Origin: a virus
Length of the DNA: 64,000 bases
Virus record (IMG/VR): IMGVR_UViG_3300032291_001823
Location: 29,516 to 93,515 of that record
Strand: one strand, 5' to 3'
Position numbers and translations under genes: made by a program
Notes under the pieces: model-generated
The model's database searches: none
Told to the model about the DNA's origin: nothing
What the model saw: only the letters and a program-made list of their open reading frames with translations
Shown here: in pieces, positions 29,601 through 38,635 of the stretch
Position numbering within the stretch: the stretch's first letter is position 1
Layout: every line of letters begins with the position of its first letter

Positions 29601-31566
29601 TGTACTTGGTGGTAAAATTACAGTTGGTGAACAGTTCCTAAGAACTATATCTATTGATGAGGGAGACATTGGATTTGGTAAAATTGATCCTCTTACAGGT
29701 AGACCAATTGACACTATTCCTACATATTTCACTAAAGAAATTGAAGGAGAACTTAGTGAAGACTTGTTTAGAAACATGGCTCTTTACAATGAAATGGCTA
29801 TCAGATATAAATATCTTAGTGACATTGAAGCTCAAGGACGTGCATTGATTAACACTGAAAGAAACAAGAAAGCAATTGCTACATCCATGTTTGGCAAAAC
29901 CGTATATAAAGATGGTGTGTTACAATACACTCCAGATAATAATGAGAATGCCCAGCTAATTGAGAACATGGTGAAGGGTATTGTATACGGACAGAAGTTT
30001 GTAGAAAGTGAAAGTTTTGACCAACTTCTTGGTAGCCTGAGTGATTTTGGCGAAAGAGCTAATAAGAAACTTGGAATTAATATATTCCCAGAGAATTTAT
30101 CTGGAAGACAAATCAGTATTAACAAGGTGATAAATCAACTTAATAATACATTCCAATTAAATGCCTTAGGACTTAATCCCTTATCTGCTCTATCAAACTT
30201 GTTGGGTGGTAGTTTTCAATCTATAATTAACGCTGAGACCTATTTTACAAAAAGTGATTTTGTATCTTCTGAGCTCTTTCTTACAGCAGGCAAAATGACT
30301 GGTGGTGAAGATCAAAAAAAGTTTGTTGGAGCACTTGAATATTTTCTCCCTCTTACAGAAAGTTACAATAAAGAACTTGCTAAACATCTATCAATCAATA
30401 AGTTAAGTCAAGAGAACATACAAGAATTTCTTATGATACTCATGAGGAAATCAGATATGCTTGTACAAACTGCAAACTTCCGTTCCTTCTTAATTAACAC
30501 TATAGTAGATGGAGGTAGAGTTGTAAATGCTCGTCAATATCTTAGAGAGCAACCTGAATATCAAGATATGTATGCAGGAACTCAAGAAGATAGGAAAGCT
30601 AGAAAGGAAAAGTTTGAAAGTGATGTAAAAAAGTTAATTGATGAAAAGGGTGTATTAAAACTTGCTGAAATAAAAGATGGAGAATTTATTATTCCAGGAG
30701 TTGATAAAAAGGATGAGAGTGTTATAGAACTTAGAAGAAAGGTGCAACAGGTTAGTAAGGATGCATTGGGTAACTTGTCTGAAGATGATTTGAGAATGAT
30801 AAATCTTAACATATATGGAAAATCTTTCATGTTGTTCAAGAACTGGATTCCTCGTCTGGTGGATGTGCGTTTAGGTAATATTAAATACAACTCAGCATCT
30901 GATGCTTATGAGTGGGGAAGAATGAGAAATGTGTTTAGGGTGATATCAGAAGACTTACTTGGTTCAATTAACAATCTTACAAACTCTCTACAAGGAAATG
31001 ATAAGGGTGTAGAGTTTATGAGAAAGCTTTACGAAAAGAAGAAACAAGAATACGAAACAGAAACTGGAAAGCCTTTGGAAATGACAGAATCCCAGTTTAT
31101 GGATCTCACAAGGAAAAATATTAAAGGACAGCTTGTAGACCTAATGTTCATGTTAACTGTGTATGCTCTCTATCTTGGACTGAAAGCAAATGCTCCAGAG
31201 GATGATGAAGATGCTATGGTTAAGAACCAATATAAGTTTATGCTTAGAGCTGCTGATAAGGTTAAAGATGAATTGGCTTATTTCTATGATCCTACAAGCT
31301 TAACAAGTCTTGTATCCTCTGGAATATTCCCATCAATGTCTTATCTAAATAACTTTAAAAAGCTTGTTGTTAACTTTAACACTGAGATGTTTGGACTGGC
31401 AGTTGGTGATGAGGAGCTTGTAGAAAAAACCAAGGTGATCAAATATCTTATGAAAACATTCCCTGTAGCTAATCAAGCTGCTGGAATGCTTCCAATGTTC
31501 TACCCAGAACTTGCTAAAGATCTTGGTATAAAGGCACAATCACAAGCTAGACCAATTTCTCTGTAA
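26629..31566 (+). CDS. Large virion protein with PD-(D/E)XK nuclease and zincin-like domains
   Basis: This 1,645-residue protein begins in the stop codon of the vRNAP gene. Around residue 185 is L-P-E-E-A-M-H-F, which looks like a metallopeptidase helix whose first His is Glu. Residues 389-490 form a RecB-type PD-(D/E)XK nuclease: G-x-x-x-H393, D473, D487-W-K489 and a following Q-x-x-x-Y helix. The middle is helical. The C-terminal 400 residues include a likely membrane helix (about 1508-1524) and a F-K-N-W-I-P-R-L block, suggesting an ejected protein that meets the membrane. Its nuclease might trim host or competing DNA at entry, or act in packaging; which is unknown. Confidence 0.75.
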   Translation: MACRLDVRKAILDNAFDEAFEGRYTFTRMSDDTVRINGQVDAAQTKALSRNQAINIANQKLESIKKSFNNAITGYVTNRSEYDPVTITLNVNPAYIEYEYRKLPLDKQTDPADRMFQLPGTELSKASPETIKRIKELLNRIGVDYQVVSKIAVNGKIIGANGVADITQKLIQVVNGKEATALPEEAMHFVVEIIQQTDPKLFSTLLKEINGYRMMKDVFATYSSDPNYQTKEGKPDVIKLKKEAIAKVLAETVINKSEGSIENPENVAKVESWWQKIVNYLKGLFNKSGFDTAAMKIISGEEIGSVDDVRNKEAQIYLQKGTRDSIYEKLKDISSKIEKKDDGYYIDGKKVPRRVTDLVKDWYERRFKAKDLTKNEYQTALFDLKAEKGTAGHADLEYAFTVFVNEDGYLRTTPLDDSGYVSQLNPDNRDMYELLRDNLKERLNSFPKENGGTRFLSEIMTYDAKRGLAGTIDFLAIEPDGKTNILDWKFMDLNVDKYTDVPWYKVNAWRQQMEQYKLLLEKVYGVKPQDFKQTRMIPIKAKYVGGNVKEGILPTLSGIQIGDVNVKNVKEDYLLPVGLEGEKTGNKKIDALLEKLNAVYKKMSEKKALPSEKLNKAEQLNALFSAIRQLQIKQNIKPLLYQAKVLNKQLNKLLEQYQTNWKGKDVKSFSQEQISAFYDELENAYNSISHYTTLDTELKFLFQGELSEEDKALREDLRDTVDDARGILSELSEVSGEFVEDFVAGSEGVENFLTPEKVIKGITKWFSSTATIPLKALEVLYKKANRAFTYAAQDTIVETKKLTNIKSKYDEWAKGKGLSSKNYFSFIKKEKSNELIDEFNPEFYKTLRTKIGEKDIQWIKNNINVAEYTDFLKEKLKEDLQRIQDKARVGTDEEIQKEIKREIAQTKSLYDTSTIDSAGWYNYDLLKKFPDRTTWESNEWKQLNKTENKPALDFYNYIKERNEYYQEIGYISKAEARVFLPFVRKGLMEKLVLGGKITVGEQFLRTISIDEGDIGFGKIDPLTGRPIDTIPTYFTKEIEGELSEDLFRNMALYNEMAIRYKYLSDIEAQGRALINTERNKKAIATSMFGKTVYKDGVLQYTPDNNENAQLIENMVKGIVYGQKFVESESFDQLLGSLSDFGERANKKLGINIFPENLSGRQISINKVINQLNNTFQLNALGLNPLSALSNLLGGSFQSIINAETYFTKSDFVSSELFLTAGKMTGGEDQKKFVGALEYFLPLTESYNKELAKHLSINKLSQENIQEFLMILMRKSDMLVQTANFRSFLINTIVDGGRVVNARQYLREQPEYQDMYAGTQEDRKARKEKFESDVKKLIDEKGVLKLAEIKDGEFIIPGVDKKDESVIELRRKVQQVSKDALGNLSEDDLRMINLNIYGKSFMLFKNWIPRLVDVRLGNIKYNSASDAYEWGRMRNVFRVISEDLLGSINNLTNSLQGNDKGVEFMRKLYEKKKQEYETETGKPLEMTESQFMDLTRKNIKGQLVDLMFMLTVYALYLGLKANAPEDDEDAMVKNQYKFMLRAADKVKDELAYFYDPTSLTSLVSSGIFPSMSYLNNFKKLVVNFNTEMFGLAVGDEELVEKTKVIKYLMKTFPVANQAAGMLPMFYPELAKDLGIKAQSQARPISL

Positions 31567-31736
31567 ATAATAACAGAGTTGTATAGCTATATTATGACCA
31601 AAATTTTAGGAGGTGTCATTGTAAATTATGGGAATTGGTTATTTTTGTAATCTCCCGTAGACACATTTCGATTAAAATGTGTGTGTAAAGTCAGCTCTGA
31701 CAGATTCCAATTATATACTTTTTTATCTTTTTATAA
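31567..31736. promoter_or_regulatory. Structured intergenic region before the fibre block
   Basis: These 170 bases contain no convincing gene. They hold TATAGCTATA (31582-31591), a bulged stem from GGGAATT to AATCTCCC (31630-31656), and an 8-bp perfect inverted repeat ACACATTT/AAATGTGT (31661-31668 and 31675-31682). GTCAG-CT-CTGAC and a T-rich run lie just before the next ATG. TTGGTTATT at 31635 resembles the -33 side of the other promoters here, but the best -7 match lies too far away. It is likely a terminator plus a late promoter or a leader RNA. Confidence 0.5.
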
Positions 31737-33221
31737 ATGAATGTCACTTGTTCATCACCAGTGTGCCCTGTCATATTGAATTCCACCTGCGTATTTTACG
31801 AAGGTGAGAGTCTTATTTATACAGGTATAAACACAAACGACAGTTTGCAGGTAGCTCTGCAAAAGATAGATGCTGCTCTTGGTGTAACAACCGTAGTGAA
31901 TATTTATAACTCAAACGGAACATTAACAGGAAACAGAACAATAAGTTCTGGAGGATTTACATTAACAATAGGTCCTGTTACAACCTTTACAGCAGCTCCT
32001 GCAATAAGCACAATTACACAAGGATCTGTTTTCTTTGCAGGTTCAGGAGGAACAATAAGTCAGAACAATTCTCAATTCTTTTGGGATAATAGCACCAATA
32101 GATTAGGATTGGGAACAATCACTCCTTTATATAAGCTTGATATTAGTGGAACAGCACGTGTATCAAGTACATTAGAGGTTAATAGTTTGAATGGTGTTGG
32201 AAGTAGAATGGTGGTGGCTAATGCTAGTGGTGTATTAAGCACACAATCAATTCCTGTAAGTGGTGTAACAAGTATAAATACAACAGCTCCTATAACAGGG
32301 GGTCCAATCACTACCACTGGTACAATAGGTATAACACAAGCAACAATCTCTACAAACGGTTACCTAAGTTCAACAGATTGGAGTATATTCAATAATAAAC
32401 AGAACGCCCTATCCTTAACAACAACAGGAACAGGTGGTGCTTCTACACTTATTGGTAGTGTATTAAACATTCCTCAATATCAATCTGCATTAACTAATCC
32501 TATTACAGGCATAGGTGCAGCAGGACAAGTGGCATATTGGACAGGAGTGAGTTCTCAGAGTGGAAGTAATAATTTCCAATGGGATAACACAAATCAAAGA
32601 CTTTCAATAACTGGTCAAAATGTAACAAATACAACAACAATAAGTGCTACTTGTGCAGCATCAACTTTTTCATTGAATAATGTATCAAATCATTATGCAA
32701 ATTTTACTCTATCTACAACATCAGCAAGTGGTTCAATTTCTAATATATTAAGTAATAATTCATCATTAACTGGCTCTTTTGTTTTATTCTCATCAGCTGA
32801 GGGAAATAACCTTTTTGGGACATCAAGGAATAGTGCTTTAGCATTAGTAAATAATAGCGGAACAAAGTTTTACATTGGTACAATTAATGCTACTGATTTA
32901 ATATTCGGTACTACCAATATAGAACGTTTTAGATTGTTCGCAGGTGGAAATCTCGGAATAGGCACAGGAGCAACCGACACAACGGAACGCTTGCAGGTGA
33001 GTGGTACATCTGTAATCAAGGACATAGTGACATCAAGTGTTACATCTGCATTGCTTCAGTTGTCATCAACCACCAAAGGTTTCCTTCCTCCAAGAATGAC
33101 TCTTGTCCAAAAGAACGCAATAGCAACACCAGTTGAAGGTCTTATTGTATATCAAACGGATGGAACAAAGGGATTATATTTATATGACGGTGCTTCCTGG
33201 AGAGCAATAACAATAATATAA
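31737..33221 (+). CDS. Tail fibre protein
   Basis: This 494-residue protein is built from Ser/Thr/Gly-rich beta repeats typical of phage fibres. The N terminus (about 50 residues, Cys-rich, ending in a short helix L-Q-V-A-L-Q-K-I-D) is probably the attachment part. The C-terminal 45 residues carry a F-L-P-P-R-M block ending in L-Y-D-G-A-S-W-R. The same terminal block closes the next gene. It opens the host-recognition region after a 170-base gap and is 3 bases from the next gene. Confidence 0.75.
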   Translation: MNVTCSSPVCPVILNSTCVFYEGESLIYTGINTNDSLQVALQKIDAALGVTTVVNIYNSNGTLTGNRTISSGGFTLTIGPVTTFTAAPAISTITQGSVFFAGSGGTISQNNSQFFWDNSTNRLGLGTITPLYKLDISGTARVSSTLEVNSLNGVGSRMVVANASGVLSTQSIPVSGVTSINTTAPITGGPITTTGTIGITQATISTNGYLSSTDWSIFNNKQNALSLTTTGTGGASTLIGSVLNIPQYQSALTNPITGIGAAGQVAYWTGVSSQSGSNNFQWDNTNQRLSITGQNVTNTTTISATCAASTFSLNNVSNHYANFTLSTTSASGSISNILSNNSSLTGSFVLFSSAEGNNLFGTSRNSALALVNNSGTKFYIGTINATDLIFGTTNIERFRLFAGGNLGIGTGATDTTERLQVSGTSVIKDIVTSSVTSALLQLSSTTKGFLPPRMTLVQKNAIATPVEGLIVYQTDGTKGLYLYDGASWRAITII

Positions 33222-33224
33222 AAC

Positions 33225-36200
33225 ATGGCAAACAGCATAGGATTAGTAGATGGTAATGTAATAACAGCAAGTGTTCCAGTGGCAGCAACAGCTGGTCAAG
33301 TGTTAAGCTCAAATGGAACAACGCTTGCATGGACAACTCCTACAACAGGAACTGTAACTGGGCTAACAGGAGAAGTTACTACAACTGGTAGTGGATTATT
33401 GACTGTAACTTTGTCAAACTTAGCCGTAATAGGTAAAACGCTTTCAGGACTTTCTGTAACTTCTGGATCTATCACATCTGCTGATTCTATACTCACAGCA
33501 ATGGGTAAGATACAAGGGCAGATAAATGGTCTAGCTGGAGGATCAACTTATAAAGGAACATGGAATGCTGCTACTAACACACCTACTATTGTAAGTAGCG
33601 TTGGTACTGGTGGTGATTATTACATTGTCAGTGTAGCAGGTACTACTAATATTAATGGTACAGCTTCATGGGATGTAGGTGATTGGATTATATTTGATGG
33701 AACTGTTTGGCAGAAGGTGGACAACACTGACTCCGTAACATCTGTTAATGGTTTTACAGGTGCAGTTAATCTCACTACAACAAACATAACAGAAGGAACT
33801 AACCTGTATTATACAGACACCAGAGCTAGATCTGCCATTAGTCTTACAACAACTGGGTCAAGTGGAGCTTCCACTTATATTTCAGGTGCTTTAAATATTC
33901 CCAACTATACTCTTGCTGGACTTGGAGGTGTACCTACAACCACTACATTGAGTATAAATGGTACATCATTTGACTTGAGTGCTAATAGAGTTTGGTCTGT
34001 GGGAACAGTTACAAGCGTAGTTGGTACAGGAGGTTATGGTGGACTCACTCTTAGCGGTACGGTTACTAACACAGGCTCACTGACGCTTGGGGGAACCCCA
34101 ACGGGCACATGGCCAATAAGCATAGGAGGAAATGCAGCAACAGTAACAATAGCTAACACAAACGTAAACACCAGTTATTATATACCTTTAGTTTCTTCAA
34201 CAGGAAATATGTCCTTGCTGATCGACGGTGGTAATGATCTTAACTACAATCCATTTACAAACGTATTCACTATAGGTGGTAGTATTGTTATTAATAGTGT
34301 AGTTATCAACGGTGGTACTGCTAATCAGTTCATGAAGGCCAACGGTACTCTTGATAATAATATATACCTAACAGGTTCTGGAGTATCTGGAAGAATAGCG
34401 TTCTGGGATTCTACATATGGTTTATCTAGTTCAGCAGCAATGCTATTTAACTCAGGTACAAATAACGTAACCTTAACAAGTCTATCTGGCACTGGCACAA
34501 GAATGGTCGTGGCTGATGCTGCTGGTGTTCTCTCTACACAAACTATACCTGTCACTTCAGTATTTGGAAGGACAGGTGCAGTGGTAGCACAGTCTGGTGA
34601 TTATACAACAACATTAGTTACAGAAGGTACTAACCTATATTACACAGATGCTAGAGCTAGGGCAGCCATAAGCTTAACAACTACAGGTTCAAGCGGATCA
34701 TCTACATATATAGGAGGAGTTATCAACGTACCAACTTATACATTAGCTGGACTTGGAGGAGTTTCGACAGGAACTACAATAACAATAAATGGAACCACTC
34801 TTGATTTAAGTGCTAACAGAACATGGTCTGTAGGTACGGTGACAAGTGTTAACGCTACAGTGCCTACAGGATTCTCCGTAGGAAGCCCAGTTACGTCTAG
34901 TGGTGACATAGCAATAAGTTATGCTGCTGGTTATTCACTTCCAACAACTGCAAAGCAAACACAATGGGACACTGCATACAATTTAACACTTGGCGCAGCA
35001 TTAACAAAAACTGATGACACAAATGTAACAATCACCTTAGGCGGTACACCAGCTACATCAGTATTAAGAGCAACATCCCTTACGCTAGGATGGACTGGGC
35101 AGTTGTCTGTTGCAAGAGGTGGTACGGGTGCAGCTACATTAACTGGAGTGTTAATTGGTAATGGTGCATCAGCAGTAACAGCAGTGGCAGGTACGGCTAA
35201 TCAAATCCTCAGAAGGAATACAGCAGGTACAGCTTATGAGTTTTTTACATCAGGTATAATTTCATCAACTGGTACAGTAAGCTTTGTGCCCCTTTGGTCG
35301 TCATCTACATCAATTGGAAATAGTCCTTTATCATTTGTTAGCGGAGAAGCTAATTTTGGGTCAAATAAGCTGGTGGCAGGAAACGTATCTTCTACCAATG
35401 GCTCGATAATGCTCCAAGACAACTATTCGAATGGGCATCTCAGCAATATCGGTAGCATGTACAGCGGTGGTAATTTGATGATGGGCTTTTGTGTAACCCC
35501 TTCAACTTCCTCTAGCGTAGATTTTGTTTCATCAACAGCAGCTCCCGACTTTGCTCGTTCTGCAATTGTTGCAGGAACTGACGTATATTTTTATACAGGC
35601 GCTGCACAGACAGTAAGTGTAGGTTCGTCAGTTTCGATGACAGAGAACATGAGGCTGTATAATAACGGCAATCTTGTCCTTCAGACTGGTGGTTCGTATG
35701 TAAATGCAACACAGAAGCTTCAGGTGTATGGAGAAACACTTATGAAGGGTACTGGTAGTACAGTTACAACAACAGCTTTAACTATACAAAACGATTCAAA
35801 TTCTACAACCTTCAAAGTTGCAGACTCTGGAGATGTATATGCAGGAGATGGAGCTTGGTTTAGAGTACAAGGTGTTTCTAAGAGATATATATACAAGACT
35901 GACGTAACAAATGAAATATTTAGTGTATCATCATGCTCTTCCCTTGGTACATCAATTAATCTGTTTGGAGCAACACATGCTACAAAGCCTAAAACAATTC
36001 AAATAGCAGCATTATATGCCCCTAATTCTGGCACGATAGCCTACAGTGGGCTAGAGATTGCGTCTAATATTGACCAGACTGGAACAGCAAACGCCATAAC
36101 TAGAGGTTTGTACATAAATCCAGTTCTCAACAATGTCGTCAGTCGGAACAACTGGCGCTCTGTAGAATGGAGTAATAATGAAGGATATGGATTGCTTGGT

Positions 36201-36950
36201 GTAGGAACTGCACAGAACTTACTTAATGGTAAGCTTACAGTGAACCCTACAGTGCTTGCAGCCAACTTTACAAACGCTAACACAATAAGTGTTCTTGGTT
36301 CACAGGTTTTGAATATTCCTGCAGGAGCTCGTGGTGCAGATGGTAATGTTTATTCAGCAGTTACGGGAGCTCACTATTTCAGATTTAATGGAGCCACTAC
36401 ACTTTTTGGAGATGCTCTTTGGTCAGGATCTGCTAACATAGCAAACATACAATTTGATACCACTGGTACTGTTACAATGGCAAACAGTGCTACAACAGGA
36501 TATAGACCACTGTCTGTAATGCAGCTTCAAATGCAAGCAAGTGGAGCAAATAGTGGAACCGTAGATAAAGGTGCTACACTCTTTATACAGGGTGTGTATC
36601 CAGCAGGATTGACAGGAATTGTAACATTCACTGACTACGCTGCTGTAAGAATCAATGATTTAAGAGAGTGGGGTGGTACATCTGTTGTGTTAACAAATAG
36701 ATGGGGTATATATCAAGCAGGGGCTGATGATAAGAACTATTTTGCAGCAAGTGTTGGTGTGGGTGTTGCTGCACCAGTTGCTTCAGCTAAGCTTCAAGTG
36801 GATTCAACTACACAAGGATTCTTACCTCCTAGAGTGACATTAGCTCAAATGAATGCAATTGGAACTCCTGCACCAGGATTGATTATTTTCAACACAACAG
36901 ATAATAAACACTACGGATATAACGGAACTGCATGGACGGCTTTTTATTAA
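33225..36950 (+). CDS. Long tail fibre protein with internal repeats
   Basis: This 1,241-residue fibre is almost entirely Gly/Thr/Ser beta repeats. A 95-residue unit occurs twice (about residues 172-265 and 445-540), each with E-G-T-N-L-Y-Y-T-D and R-A-x-x-A-I-S, ending in W-S-V-G-T-V-T-S-V. The C terminus has the T-Q-G-F-L-P-P-R-V block and a Y-N-G-T-A-W ending like its upstream neighbour. The two genes probably form one fibre, or this protein binds the receptor while the shorter one connects. The receptor is unknown. Confidence 0.75.
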   Translation: MANSIGLVDGNVITASVPVAATAGQVLSSNGTTLAWTTPTTGTVTGLTGEVTTTGSGLLTVTLSNLAVIGKTLSGLSVTSGSITSADSILTAMGKIQGQINGLAGGSTYKGTWNAATNTPTIVSSVGTGGDYYIVSVAGTTNINGTASWDVGDWIIFDGTVWQKVDNTDSVTSVNGFTGAVNLTTTNITEGTNLYYTDTRARSAISLTTTGSSGASTYISGALNIPNYTLAGLGGVPTTTTLSINGTSFDLSANRVWSVGTVTSVVGTGGYGGLTLSGTVTNTGSLTLGGTPTGTWPISIGGNAATVTIANTNVNTSYYIPLVSSTGNMSLLIDGGNDLNYNPFTNVFTIGGSIVINSVVINGGTANQFMKANGTLDNNIYLTGSGVSGRIAFWDSTYGLSSSAAMLFNSGTNNVTLTSLSGTGTRMVVADAAGVLSTQTIPVTSVFGRTGAVVAQSGDYTTTLVTEGTNLYYTDARARAAISLTTTGSSGSSTYIGGVINVPTYTLAGLGGVSTGTTITINGTTLDLSANRTWSVGTVTSVNATVPTGFSVGSPVTSSGDIAISYAAGYSLPTTAKQTQWDTAYNLTLGAALTKTDDTNVTITLGGTPATSVLRATSLTLGWTGQLSVARGGTGAATLTGVLIGNGASAVTAVAGTANQILRRNTAGTAYEFFTSGIISSTGTVSFVPLWSSSTSIGNSPLSFVSGEANFGSNKLVAGNVSSTNGSIMLQDNYSNGHLSNIGSMYSGGNLMMGFCVTPSTSSSVDFVSSTAAPDFARSAIVAGTDVYFYTGAAQTVSVGSSVSMTENMRLYNNGNLVLQTGGSYVNATQKLQVYGETLMKGTGSTVTTTALTIQNDSNSTTFKVADSGDVYAGDGAWFRVQGVSKRYIYKTDVTNEIFSVSSCSSLGTSINLFGATHATKPKTIQIAALYAPNSGTIAYSGLEIASNIDQTGTANAITRGLYINPVLNNVVSRNNWRSVEWSNNEGYGLLGVGTAQNLLNGKLTVNPTVLAANFTNANTISVLGSQVLNIPAGARGADGNVYSAVTGAHYFRFNGATTLFGDALWSGSANIANIQFDTTGTVTMANSATTGYRPLSVMQLQMQASGANSGTVDKGATLFIQGVYPAGLTGIVTFTDYAAVRINDLREWGGTSVVLTNRWGIYQAGADDKNYFAASVGVGVAAPVASAKLQVDSTTQGFLPPRVTLAQMNAIGTPAPGLIIFNTTDNKHYGYNGTAWTAFY
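33736..34853 (+). repeat. Two diverged copies of a 95-residue fibre unit
   Basis: The coding sequence for the fibre repeat occurs at about 33736-34020 and again at about 34552-34853. They share the encoded Y-Y-T-D, T-T-T-G-S-S-G, Y-T-L-A-G-L-G-G-V and D-L-S-A-N-R segments. The copies have diverged at the DNA level, so the duplication is not recent. Confidence 0.7.
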
Positions 36951-36969
36951 TATGTAATCTTATTAACCA

Positions 36970-37281
36970 ATGGAATATAATGAACTTGTAAAATCTGAAC
37001 TTTCTCAAATGGAACAGAGACTAACCGAAATGGAGGAAAAGATTGACAACATTGATAAAAAGTTGAACCAAGTTGTAGATGCAATATTGGGAAACTCCTT
37101 GACAAAGTCAGGAGGCTTTATGCAGGAGATGGAAAAGATAAAAGAAAAAATCTATCTCCTAGAGAGGAAACAAGATAAGATGGACGACTTTAAAAAGCGT
37201 ATTGTATGGACAATTAGTATAATTGTTGCAGCAGCAATGGTCATACAATATATTGTAAAAGTGTATTCTGAAATTAAATAA
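36970..37281 (+). CDS. Coiled-coil protein with C-terminal membrane anchor, lysis-associated
   Basis: This 103-residue protein has a long charged heptad-like coiled coil (residues 1-75) and one C-terminal membrane segment (about 78-97). That layout recalls XhlA-type lysis accessory proteins. It sits directly upstream of a spanin-like gene and the endolysin, which supports a lysis role. The family assignment is not certain. Confidence 0.55.
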   Translation: MEYNELVKSELSQMEQRLTEMEEKIDNIDKKLNQVVDAILGNSLTKSGGFMQEMEKIKEKIYLLERKQDKMDDFKKRIVWTISIIVAAAMVIQYIVKVYSEIK

Positions 37282-37288
37282 AACCAAA

Positions 37289-37882
37289 ATGAAAATCAAA
37301 TACGTTCTCGCATTATTAGCTCTTTCTGTAGGAATAACTTTCTACTTCTTAAAATGTAGAAACAACACACCTGTTCCTATTTCAAAAGTGGATACAGTGG
37401 TGAAGATCGTAAATATACATGATACGGTGGTTGGTAAGCCTAAGTTCATTAAAGGAGATACAGACACTTTATGGATTGTGGATGTACAATATGTTCCTGA
37501 TACAAACTACGATAAGCTTCTTCAGCAATATAAAGACTTAGGAGACAAGCATTTCTCCACAAACATATTCAAGAATAGTTATAAGATTGATTCCTTTGGA
37601 TATGTTACAGTGATGGATACAATACATCAAAACAGTGTTGTAGGAACAAAACTCCAATGGGATTTAAAGTTTCCCGAAAAGACAATTACAATAACAGAAC
37701 GTCCAGCTCCTAAGGCTGAATGGTATATAGGACCAATGGTTACAGCTAGTCCAAAAACACTTGGAAACAGTGTAAACGTTTCTGTTCTGTACAAGGACAA
37801 ACAGAATAGATATTATGCTGCTTCTCTAGGATGGAACGGTAGTACACAGATTGGTCTTTCTGCATATTTTAAAATTAAATAA
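37289..37882 (+). CDS. Spanin-like membrane-anchored protein
   Basis: This 197-residue protein has a single N-terminal membrane segment (residues 4-20) followed by a periplasm-facing domain. The place between a coiled-coil membrane protein and the amidase endolysin fits an inner-membrane spanin that helps disrupt the outer membrane. A Cys after the segment does not make a standard lipobox. The domain ends in beta-rich sequence, which is unusual for a classical spanin, so a general envelope protein is the alternative. Confidence 0.5.
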   Translation: MKIKYVLALLALSVGITFYFLKCRNNTPVPISKVDTVVKIVNIHDTVVGKPKFIKGDTDTLWIVDVQYVPDTNYDKLLQQYKDLGDKHFSTNIFKNSYKIDSFGYVTVMDTIHQNSVVGTKLQWDLKFPEKTITITERPAPKAEWYIGPMVTASPKTLGNSVNVSVLYKDKQNRYYAASLGWNGSTQIGLSAYFKIK

Positions 37883-37884
37883 CT

Positions 37885-38427
37885 ATGTCTAGAAAAGTTT
37901 TTGTCATCGCAGGTCATGGAGGAACTGATTCAGGTGCAGTTGGAAACAGTTATATAGAAAGAGATCTTGCAATTGAACTAAGAGATCTTGTTATTAAAGA
38001 GCTTAAACTGCTGGGAATCAATGCATTAACAGACAGTAATGCAAACGCACTTTCACAAACTCTTGCTTGGTTAAGAGGAAAGTTTGCAAGCAAAGACATT
38101 CTATTTGATATACATTGGAATGCTGGAGCTGCAGCAGCTAAAGGATCAGAAGTGATTATACCAGATGCATCTTCACAGTTCGAAAAAGACCTTGCTAAAG
38201 ATCTCCTGAAGGTGCTGGTTAGTGTAGGATTTAAAGACAGAGGAGTGAAACCAGAAGCTCTTACGGCTAGAAAGAAATTAGGATGGATGAGACCTGTAGC
38301 TGAGAATGTTCTCATAGAGGTTTGTTTCATTACAAACTCTGCAGACATGAAACTCTATCAAGCCAACAAGCATACAATAGCAAAGAACATAGCTTCTACT
38401 CTGTCTACATACAGCAAAAAAGTATAA
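37885..38427 (+). CDS. N-acetylmuramoyl-L-alanine amidase endolysin
   Basis: This 180-residue enzyme is a complete Amidase_3 domain without signal peptide or cell-wall-binding module. The zinc ligands are visible as H11 (in A-G-H-G-G), E25 and H77 (in D-I-H-W-N), and the catalytic Glu is E144 in L-I-E-V-C-F. It cuts the amide bond between N-acetylmuramic acid and the stem peptide, releasing progeny phage. It starts 2 bases after the spanin-like gene. Without a signal peptide it needs a holin to reach the wall; a holin candidate lies at 49637. Confidence 0.9.
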   Translation: MSRKVFVIAGHGGTDSGAVGNSYIERDLAIELRDLVIKELKLLGINALTDSNANALSQTLAWLRGKFASKDILFDIHWNAGAAAAKGSEVIIPDASSQFEKDLAKDLLKVLVSVGFKDRGVKPEALTARKKLGWMRPVAENVLIEVCFITNSADMKLYQANKHTIAKNIASTLSTYSKKV

Positions 38428-38428
38428 C

Positions 38429-38560
38429 ATGGCAAAAACTAAAGGCGGTGGTGCTGAGAAAATCAAGATGACATTTGGGAAGAGGAAGAAAGGAAAGGCT
38501 CAAAAGAGCAAAGGTCCTAAAGACAAAAACACTAGTCCATATAGGGGTCAGGGAAAATAA
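38429..38560 (+). CDS. Small basic protein (43 aa)
   Basis: The start codon begins one base after the amidase stop. The 43-residue product is very rich in Lys and Gly (T-F-G-K-R-K-K-G-K near the middle, Y-R-G-Q-G-K at the end). Its tight coupling and codon pattern support a real gene. Similar small basic proteins are common in phages of this type; the function is unknown, possibly nucleic-acid binding. Confidence 0.6.
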   Translation: MAKTKGGGAEKIKMTFGKRKKGKAQKSKGPKDKNTSPYRGQGK

Positions 38561-38564
38561 TTAA

Positions 38565-38608
38565 TTTGGTTAATGTAAATTTTGCAAATGACATTGTATA
38601 TAATGTCA
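38565..38608 (+). promoter_or_regulatory. Promoter-like site with overlapping inverted repeat
   Basis: TTTG at 38565-38568, 20 bases, then TGACATTG (38589-38596) is a partial match to the Bacteroidota promoter. The -7 element overlaps an inverted repeat, TGACATT (38589-38595) and AATGTCA (38602-38608), which could be an operator or a terminator stem. The next gene starts at 38636. Confidence 0.4.
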
Positions 38609-38635
38609 AATGCCATACCTTTATAACATTTTAAT

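Noticed and set aside
31567-31736. tRNA gene or riboswitch in the largest gap
   Set aside because: No cloverleaf with the conserved T-loop or CCA-stem pattern and no known riboswitch core could be seen; only short hairpins.
37885-38348. Minus-strand 132-codon frame under the amidase
   Set aside because: The amidase on the plus strand has all catalytic residues; the antisense frame is explained by its codon use.
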